A DNA stretch of 38,079 bases from Pseudomonadota bacterium (GTDB lineage Bacteria > Pseudomonadota > Alphaproteobacteria > Micavibrionales > UBA2020), in contig JAEXMB010000040.1 in assembly GCA_023444705.1 (NCBI GenBank), positions 1-38,079 of the forward strand, read 5' to 3'. Positions within the stretch are counted from its first letter, which is position 1. Every line of letters starts with the position of its first letter. Both the position numbers and the translations under genes were made by a program. The notes beneath the pieces were generated by a model that searched no databases, was not told the DNA's origin, and saw only the letters and a program-made list of their open reading frames with translations. Below are positions 32,475-38,079 of the stretch, in pieces.

Positions 32475-34010
32475 CTATAAACAATCGTTTTTCATGTCCG
32501 CGAGGATTTCCTGCGCCTTGCGGCGTATTTCGTTTTGTTTTTCAGCGCCGAATTTATCCCAGGTGCTGTAGACAAACGGCAGGCGGTGATTGTCACGCAG
32601 CTTGTCTGCGTTGCGGGCCATGAAATCCCAGTACAGGGCATTGAACGGGCAAGCATCGTCGCTTGTGGTCTCTTGCGGGTTATAGGGGCATCGGGTGCAA
32701 AAATTGCTCATCCTGCTGATGTATTTGCCGCTGGCCGCATAGGGTTTGCTGCCCATGATGCCCCCGTCGCCAAACAGTGCCATGCCAAGGGTATTTGGCA
32801 TCTCCACCCATTCATAGGCGTCGCTGTAGACGGCCAGATACCATTGCTGCACCGCTTTGACATCAAGCCCGGCCAGCAGCGCGAAATTACCCGTCACCAT
32901 CAGGCGCTGGATGTGATGGGAATAGGCATGCGCGCGCGTGTGCGCGACCGCTTCGGACATGCAGCGCATCTTGGTTTTGCCGCCCCAGTAAAACCACGGC
33001 AACGCTTCGTGGGCGCTAAAATAGTTCATTTCGCCATAGCCGGGCATATACAGCCAGTAAATGCCGCGCACATATTCGCGCCAGCCCAGGATCTGGCGGA
33101 TAAAGCCCTCCACAGCATTCAGCGGCGCCTTGCCCGCGCGATAGGCATGCTCGGCACGGTGACAGATTTCAAGCGGCAGCAAAAGACCGGCATTCAGGTA
33201 GGAGGACACCAGCGAGTGATATAAATAAGGCTCGTCCAGCACCATTGCGTCCTGATAAGCACCAAAATGCGGCAAGAGGACATCGATGAAATGTTCAAGT
33301 TCCTGCAGGGCCTGCGCGCGCGTGACCGCATAATGAAACGGTTCCAGCATGCCAAAGTTTTGCGCAAACCTGTCACGCACCAGTTGCAATACATCTTTGG
33401 TGACCGGGCTTTTACGGTGGCTGATCCGCTTGGGCGAAGTCAGGCCGCGCGGCGGGGCCTTGCGGTTGTCCTTGTCGAAATTCCACTGCCCGCCTGACGG
33501 CTTGCCGCCTTTTTCCAGCAAAATCGCGTGTTTTTTGCGCATCTCGCGGTAAAAATATTCCATGCGGTATTGCTTGCGCCCGCCCGCCCATGCCTTGAAT
33601 TCGTCAAGCGTGCATAAAAACCGTGTGTCGGTGCGGATCTCAACCGTTACGCCAAGCTTGTGCGGCCAGGACTTGAACGCCTGACGCACTCTGTATTCAC
33701 CGGGTTCGGTGACCACGATATGGCGCGCGCCGGTCTCGCTCAGCGCACGCGCCACCTCGCCTTCAAACGACTGGCTATTGGCGGGGTCGTCAAGCGTGAC
33801 ATAGCGGACATTATATCCCTGGTCCGCAAGCTCTTGCGCGAAGTGACGCATGGCGGAAAACAAAAAGGCGATTTTCTTTGGGTGATGGGGCACATAGGAC
33901 GCCTCGACCATCACCTCGCACAGCAAGATGACATCGTCCTTGGCGGCATCGGCAAGGCTCGACAGCGTCGATGATAGCTGGTCACCCAGAACAAGCCGCA
34001 ACACCGGCAT
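32475..34010 (-). CDS. Iron-sulfur (6-4) photolyase / bacterial cryptochrome (PhrB-like)
   Basis: This 511 aa FAD enzyme of the FeS-BCP class begins LRLVLGDQLS. The four [4Fe-4S] cysteines lie at 350, 438, 441 and 454 (KMRC, FCTRC, DDACPF), the same numbering I recall for Agrobacterium PhrB. Other family blocks are ILGWREYVRGIYW, HHIQRLMVTGNFALLAG and EWVEMPNTLGMALFGDGG. It repairs (6-4) photoproducts using light and a lumazine antenna, or acts as a photoreceptor. It is divergent from the two-component pair. Confidence 0.93.
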   Translation of the reverse strand: MPVLRLVLGDQLSSTLSSLADAAKDDVILLCEVMVEASYVPHHPKKIAFLFSAMRHFAQELADQGYNVRYVTLDDPANSQSFEGEVARALSETGARHIVVTEPGEYRVRQAFKSWPHKLGVTVEIRTDTRFLCTLDEFKAWAGGRKQYRMEYFYREMRKKHAILLEKGGKPSGGQWNFDKDNRKAPPRGLTSPKRISHRKSPVTKDVLQLVRDRFAQNFGMLEPFHYAVTRAQALQELEHFIDVLLPHFGAYQDAMVLDEPYLYHSLVSSYLNAGLLLPLEICHRAEHAYRAGKAPLNAVEGFIRQILGWREYVRGIYWLYMPGYGEMNYFSAHEALPWFYWGGKTKMRCMSEAVAHTRAHAYSHHIQRLMVTGNFALLAGLDVKAVQQWYLAVYSDAYEWVEMPNTLGMALFGDGGIMGSKPYAASGKYISRMSNFCTRCPYNPQETTSDDACPFNALYWDFMARNADKLRDNHRLPFVYSTWDKFGAEKQNEIRRKAQEILADMKNDCL

Positions 34011-34069
34011 GGCACGCTCCCTGCGATTGCGTATCGCCTAGCTATCCGCTACGGCGTTGCCGGCGTCAA

Positions 34070-34085
34070 ATTACGTTTTTGTAAT
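34070..34085. promoter_or_regulatory. Palindrome ATTAC-N6-GTAAT in the photolyase/RR intergenic region
   Basis: A perfect 5 bp inverted repeat with a 6 nt centre lies between the divergent photolyase and response-regulator genes. It is a possible operator for either. No clear -35/-10 pair was found near it. Confidence 0.3.
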
Positions 34086-34187
34086 CATTGCCGGTGGCGA
34101 TGGATTTCGTTATGCGGGGGTCTATAACTCATACTACAATTACACCGCGCAGATCCGACCGCCCTGTTTTTCACATAAGCACCACGC

Positions 34188-34862
34188 ATGAAAATTCTTG
34201 TGATCGAAGACGATGTTCAGGTGGCCGCCTATATCCAAAAAGGCCTGAAAGAGCATGGCCACGCCGCCGACCACGCCGACAACGGCAAGGATGGCCTGTT
34301 TCTGGCGACCACCGAAAGCTATGACGCACTGGTGGTGGACCGCATGCTGCCCGGCCTTGATGGGCTTGCGCTGATCAAAACCATGCGCGGTGCGGGCAAC
34401 ACCACCCCCGCCCTGATCCTGAGCGCGCTTGGCGAGGTTGATGACCGCGTCATGGGCCTGCGTGCGGGCGGTGACGATTACCTCACCAAACCCTTTGCAT
34501 TTACCGAGCTGATGGCGCGCCTGGAAGTGATGGAACGCCGCAACGCCCCGCAGGCCGCGGAAACCGTCAGGCTGACGGCAGGCAGGATTGAAATGGATCT
34601 GCTGGCGCGCAAGGTGACCTGCAACGGCAAGCCCGTCAACATCCAGTCACGCGAATTCCGGCTGCTGGAATACCTGTTGCGCAACAAGGGGCGTGTGGTG
34701 ACACGCACCATGTTGCTGGAACACGTCTGGGATTATCATTTTGATCCGCAAACAAACGTCATTGACGTGCATATCAGCCGTCTGCGCGGCAAGATTGACA
34801 TCGATGGCGAAAACTCGGTCATTAAAACGGTGCGCGGTGCAGGTTACATCATCGAAGACTGA
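34188..34862 (+). CDS. OmpR-family response regulator
   Basis: This 224 aa protein has a receiver domain (acidic pocket Asp8/Asp9, phosphoacceptor Asp51 in VVDRMLPGLDG, Lys101 in YLTKPF) and a C-terminal winged helix (SREFRLLEYLLRNKG, then NVIDVHISRLRGKID). It is the usual DNA-binding partner of the kinase 13 nt downstream. No strong ribosome site is visible at its start. Confidence 0.94.
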   Translation: MKILVIEDDVQVAAYIQKGLKEHGHAADHADNGKDGLFLATTESYDALVVDRMLPGLDGLALIKTMRGAGNTTPALILSALGEVDDRVMGLRAGGDDYLTKPFAFTELMARLEVMERRNAPQAAETVRLTAGRIEMDLLARKVTCNGKPVNIQSREFRLLEYLLRNKGRVVTRTMLLEHVWDYHFDPQTNVIDVHISRLRGKIDIDGENSVIKTVRGAGYIIED

Positions 34863-34875
34863 AGGCCAGCGCTAC

Positions 34876-35865
34876 ATGCGCAGCTCCAGCTTTAAAATGG
34901 CTGCGCTGTTCACGGCGCTGCTGACACCGTGCATCGCAATTGCGGCTTATACGGCCTATGGCTTTTACGCCAGCGGCGGCAAGATGAACGCTCTGCTGTG
35001 CGCGATTGCCATTGTCTGCATGCTAGCGGTCATCGCCATCAGCTTTTTCATCAGCGCCTTTGTGGTCAGCCGCACCAACCGCATCGCACGCACGGCCCAT
35101 GAAATCATGGAAACCGGCAACCTTGCCCAGCGTATCGAAGTTGACTCGCGCTGGGACGACCTTAGCTATCTTTCAAGCGTGCTGAACAGCTTTCTCGAGC
35201 GCAATCAGGATCTGGTCGAAGGCGTGCAGCGCGTGTCCGACAATATCGCGCATGACCTGCGCACGCCGCTGACGCGTCTGCGCAATAACCTCGAAGACCT
35301 GAAAAAACAGCATACCGGCGCCACTGCGGACAGCGCGGACGCCCTGATCGCCGAAGCCGATCACATCCTGGGTACCTTTAACGCGCTGTTGCGCATCGCG
35401 CGTATCGAAACCGCACAGCAGCGCAGCTTTGCGCCTGTGGCGCTTGATGGCATTTTACACGATATTGTCGATTTGTACGAACCCGTGGCCGAACAAAAGG
35501 GCATGAAAATCAGCCTGTCGACCGCGCCCATCACCTATACCGGCGACCGCAACCTGCTGTTTCAGGCCTTTGCCAATGTGATCGACAACGCCATCAAATT
35601 CGGCACACGCGACAGCGCGATCGATATTGCGTTGCATGCCAGCCCGGCGGCGATCACCTGTACGGTGCGCGACCGCGGCCCCGGCATTGCGGCGGCGGAA
35701 CGCGAGAATGTCTTTCGCCGCTTTTACCGCGGCGAGCAAAGCCGCACCACGCAGGGCAACGGCCTTGGCCTGAGCCTTGTACAGGCGGTCATCGACCTGC
35801 ATGGCGGCAGAATCGAACTTGGCGACGGCAATCCCGGACTTGTCGTCAAAATTACATTTATTTAA
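34876..35865 (+). CDS. Sensor histidine kinase with minimal periplasmic loop
   Basis: This 329 aa kinase has two TMs (about 8-31 and 38-64) separated by only about six residues, then a HAMP region, HisKA with His126 (DNIAHDLRTPLTRLR), the N box near Asn238, G1 DRGPGI (266-271) and G2 GNGLGL (294-299). The missing periplasmic sensor implies sensing within the membrane or through a partner. The start at 34876 follows GAAGG; longer frames overlap the regulator. It forms an operon with the response regulator. Confidence 0.92.
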   Translation: MRSSSFKMAALFTALLTPCIAIAAYTAYGFYASGGKMNALLCAIAIVCMLAVIAISFFISAFVVSRTNRIARTAHEIMETGNLAQRIEVDSRWDDLSYLSSVLNSFLERNQDLVEGVQRVSDNIAHDLRTPLTRLRNNLEDLKKQHTGATADSADALIAEADHILGTFNALLRIARIETAQQRSFAPVALDGILHDIVDLYEPVAEQKGMKISLSTAPITYTGDRNLLFQAFANVIDNAIKFGTRDSAIDIALHASPAAITCTVRDRGPGIAAAERENVFRRFYRGEQSRTTQGNGLGLSLVQAVIDLHGGRIELGDGNPGLVVKITFI

Positions 35866-35925
35866 TTTTTTGGTCATAGCCCTTTAAAACGCCAGCGCCC
35901 ATAGTAGAAGCATGGAGTTTACTGC

Positions 35926-37152
35926 ATGAAAATAGCCATTATCGGCGCCGGCATTTCAGGTCTTGGGGCGGCATATTTGCTGCACAGGCAACACGACGTC
36001 ACGGTGTTTGAAAAAAACAGCTACATCGGCGGCCACACGCGTACATTGCGCGTGGCGGACACGCCTGTCGATACCGGTTTCATCGTCTACAACGAACCCA
36101 ACTATCCGCTGCTGACCAGGCTTTTTGCGCATCTTGGCGTTGCCACGCAGAAAAGCGAAATGTCTTTTGGCGCATCGATTGCCGGCGGGTTTCTTGAATA
36201 CAGCAGCAAAGCCCCGTTTGCGCAGCGCAAGAATATCCTGCGCCCGCAATACCTGCGCATGGTGGCTGACATCCTGCGTTTCAACGCACAGGCACCGCAA
36301 TATATCGACGTGCCGGACATGACGCTCGGCCAATGCCTTGACAGGCTCGGCATGGGGGAGTGGTTTCGCCGCTACTACCTTCTGGCGATGGGTGCCGCGA
36401 TCTGGAGCTGTTCGGCGCAAACCATGCTGTCGTTTCCCGCCGGCACCTTTCTGCGCTTTTTTAAAAACCACGGCCTGCTGACTATTCGCGACCAGCCGCA
36501 ATGGTACACCGTCACGGGCGGCAGCAGCACCTATGTCGAAAAACTCACGGCAGGCTTCAGGCATCAGGTGTGCATCAATACCGCCGCGCGTTCGGTATTG
36601 CGCCATGCCGATGGCGCAACGGTGACGGATGTCAGGGGCGCCACCCAACATTTTGATCATGTCATTTTCGCAAGCCACGCCGATGAAACGCTGGCACTGC
36701 TGGAAAACCCGACCGCGGACGAAAAAGCGGTGCTTGGCGCCTTTACCTATCAAGATAACGAAGCTGTGCTGCATTCCGACACCAGCCTGATGCCGCGCAA
36801 TCCGGCCTGCTGGGCCAGCTGGGTCTATCTGTCAGAGCAAAAGGTCAGCACCACGCCATCGGTCTCGCTGACCTATTGGATGAACAACCTGCAAAACCTG
36901 CCCGCGCACACGCCGCTGTTTGTCACCCTCAACCCCGGCCGCGCGCCCGATCCCGCACTGGTGCATAACCGCCATACATTCAGCCATCCGGTATTCACGC
37001 GCGACGCCATTGCCGCGCAAGGTCAGCTGGGCCGTATTCAGGGCAAAAACCACAGCCATTTCTGCGGTGCGTGGACGCGCTATGGCTTTCACGAAGACGG
37101 ACTGATGAGCGGCGTGGCCGCCGCCAGGGACCTTGGAAGCGCATGGATATAG
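35926..37152 (+). CDS. FAD-dependent oxidoreductase (NAD(P)/FAD amine-oxidase fold, COG2907-like)
   Basis: This 408 aa protein has the dinucleotide fold IAIIGAGISGLGAA (residues 3-16), FEKNSYIGGHTRT and VDTGFIVYNE at the N-terminus, and a C-terminal FCGAWTRYGFHEDGLMSG FAD motif. This family often travels with DUF1365 and CFA-type methyltransferases and is tied to fatty-acid modification and singlet-oxygen response in Rhodobacter. Here it is followed by exactly those two genes. Its stop overlaps DUF1365 by 10 bp. Confidence 0.9.
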   Translation: MKIAIIGAGISGLGAAYLLHRQHDVTVFEKNSYIGGHTRTLRVADTPVDTGFIVYNEPNYPLLTRLFAHLGVATQKSEMSFGASIAGGFLEYSSKAPFAQRKNILRPQYLRMVADILRFNAQAPQYIDVPDMTLGQCLDRLGMGEWFRRYYLLAMGAAIWSCSAQTMLSFPAGTFLRFFKNHGLLTIRDQPQWYTVTGGSSTYVEKLTAGFRHQVCINTAARSVLRHADGATVTDVRGATQHFDHVIFASHADETLALLENPTADEKAVLGAFTYQDNEAVLHSDTSLMPRNPACWASWVYLSEQKVSTTPSVSLTYWMNNLQNLPAHTPLFVTLNPGRAPDPALVHNRHTFSHPVFTRDAIAAQGQLGRIQGKNHSHFCGAWTRYGFHEDGLMSGVAAARDLGSAWI

Positions 37153-37931
37153 CCCCGCGTATCCTGACCGGCCATGTCATGCACAAGCGGTTTTTCCCCA
37201 AGGAAAACGGCTTCACCTACGGCATCTATTATATCGCCTGCGCGCTGTCCAACCTGCGGGCGATGGACAGCGGCTGGCGCTTTGGCGTCAACCGGCCGGC
37301 GCTGTCGGCCTTTTACGACAAGGACCACGGCGCGCGCGATGGCAGCGATTTGCAGGCATGGATTGCCGCTATCCTTGCCGCGCGCGGCATCAACGCCGAT
37401 GGCGAAACCGTGCTGGTCTGCATGCCGCGCATGCTCAACCACGTGTTCAATCCCGTCAGCTTCTGGCTATGCCATGACCGTGCGGGCAGGCTCTGCGCCG
37501 TACTGTATGAGGTCAATAATACTTTTGGCGAAACCCATAGCTACCTCTGCGCCAAGGCCGGCGGCATTGACGCAGATACATGGCTTGAGGCAGAAAAACT
37601 CTTTCACGTATCGCCGTTTTTGCCGCGCGAGGGCAGTTACAAATTCCGCATCAGCATGCAGGACGACGCCCTTGGCATCTGGATTAACTATCACGCCGCC
37701 GACGGGCGCCTGCAGCTGGCAACAGCGCTGACAGGCCGCTTTTTGCCGTGGTCTGACAGGGTGTTGAATCAGGTCTGGCGACGCTATCCGCTGGTCTCGC
37801 TGGTGGCGCTGATGCGCATTCACTGGCATGCGCTGCGGCTATTGGCCAAAGGCGTGCGGTATATCAAAAAACCTTTACAATACAAAACCAAGCTCAGCCA
37901 TAATCAAGACGGCAACATTACCAAAATGTAA
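37143..37931 (+). CDS. DUF1365 domain-containing protein
   Basis: This 262 aa protein starts ILTGHVMHKRFFPKENGFTYGIYY and contains RMLNHVFNPVSFWLCHD and EVNNTFGETHSYL, the DUF1365 signatures. Biochemical activity is not settled; the family is linked with lipid modification next to COG2907 and CFA synthases. ATG 37143 is used because upstream residues belong to the oxidoreductase frame and lack homology. Translational coupling with the preceding gene is likely. Confidence 0.9.
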   Translation: MDIAPRILTGHVMHKRFFPKENGFTYGIYYIACALSNLRAMDSGWRFGVNRPALSAFYDKDHGARDGSDLQAWIAAILAARGINADGETVLVCMPRMLNHVFNPVSFWLCHDRAGRLCAVLYEVNNTFGETHSYLCAKAGGIDADTWLEAEKLFHVSPFLPREGSYKFRISMQDDALGIWINYHAADGRLQLATALTGRFLPWSDRVLNQVWRRYPLVSLVALMRIHWHALRLLAKGVRYIKKPLQYKTKLSHNQDGNITKM

Positions 37932-37999
37932 TTGAACCGCCATACCATCGCCATGCGGTTGATATAAAATGGGATATGTAACGCACAAAGGTGTTTTTC

Positions 38000-38079
38000 A
38001 TGCTTGCCCGCAAAGCCGCCGATATCTTCTTGAAAAAGCTCGACAGCCTTGAACATGGCCGGCTCGAGCTTGCCATGCC
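38000..38079 (+). CDS. Start of a probable CFA-synthase-type methyltransferase (partial)
   Basis: ATG 38000 follows AAGG (37988-37991). The frame reads MLARKAADIFLKKLDSLEHG and on to the window end without a stop. Its L-x-x-L-x-x-G-x-L-x-L style N-terminus and its position after DUF1365 suggest a SAM-dependent cyclopropane-fatty-acid-synthase-like enzyme. Only 26 residues are visible, so the assignment rests mainly on context. Confidence 0.5.
   Translation, partial: MLARKAADIFLKKLDSLEHGRLELAM

Overview
The window comes from a free-living, GC-rich alphaproteobacterium. The evidence is the TrcR (DUF1013) regulator, the fbcFBC-type cytochrome bc1 operon, aerobic HemF, a DUF1285-Nudix-CCA operon, a CtrA-type motif and PhrB-like photolyase chemistry. 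The exact lineage (perhaps Rhodospirillales or Micavibrio-like) cannot be fixed from sequence alone. Two blocks of ordinary chromosome (1-20555 and about 32475-38079) flank an AT-richer island inserted in a tRNA-Ala gene.

Left chromosome. It opens with a four-gene operon of small, mutually paralogous proteins of unknown function (102-1382). Next come the regulator trcR, a DUF465 coiled-coil protein, an alpha/beta hydrolase, and a Na/Pi-cotransporter-type gene that seems to start at ATT. Just beyond that gene is a candidate small RNA of about 92 nt with a perfect TTAA-N7-TTAAC (CtrA) box at its promoter. Then follow petABC (Rieske, cytochrome b, cytochrome c1), trmL, hemF (apparently leaderless), DUF1285-nudix-cca, an orphan MoxR ATPase, a tesA-like esterase with an aldo/keto reductase and thpR, the divergent ybbA-ybbP exporter pair, and a Bax-inhibitor-1 family gene.

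Island (20508-32408). tRNA-Ala(GGC) is intact at 20480-20555. Its last 48 nt plus 6 nt recur at 31813-31866, the att signature of a tyrosine-recombinase element. The similarity continues for 596 positions on each side, up to the first codons of the first island gene. The right copy is therefore the left end of a second, related element that has been almost wholly deleted. Cargo: a membrane-anchored FAN1-type VRR-NUC nuclease, a secreted SEL1-repeat protein, the element integrase, an XRE repressor divergent from a three-TM Cys-repeat protein through twin operators, a 1 kb decayed zone, and a small tyrosine recombinase followed by an SMC/ABC-like ATPase. A 37-codon relic of a diverged integrase start lies between the nuclease and SEL1 genes. 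It is followed directly by a copy of the left-end TTGTGCA repeat pair. This points to a mosaic in which cargo units (left arm, cargo, integrase) are stacked.

Right chromosome. An iron-sulfur (6-4) photolyase/cryptochrome is divergent from an OmpR-type response regulator and a histidine kinase with almost no periplasmic part. These are followed by an FAD oxidoreductase, a DUF1365 protein and the start of what is probably a cyclopropane-fatty-acid-synthase-type methyltransferase. The last three form a set typical of light and singlet-oxygen lipid responses.

The items most worth follow-up are the CtrA-box small RNA, the stacked island with its cargo-turnover scar, the orphan FAN1-like nuclease, the recombinase-ATPase pair and the four-paralog operon.
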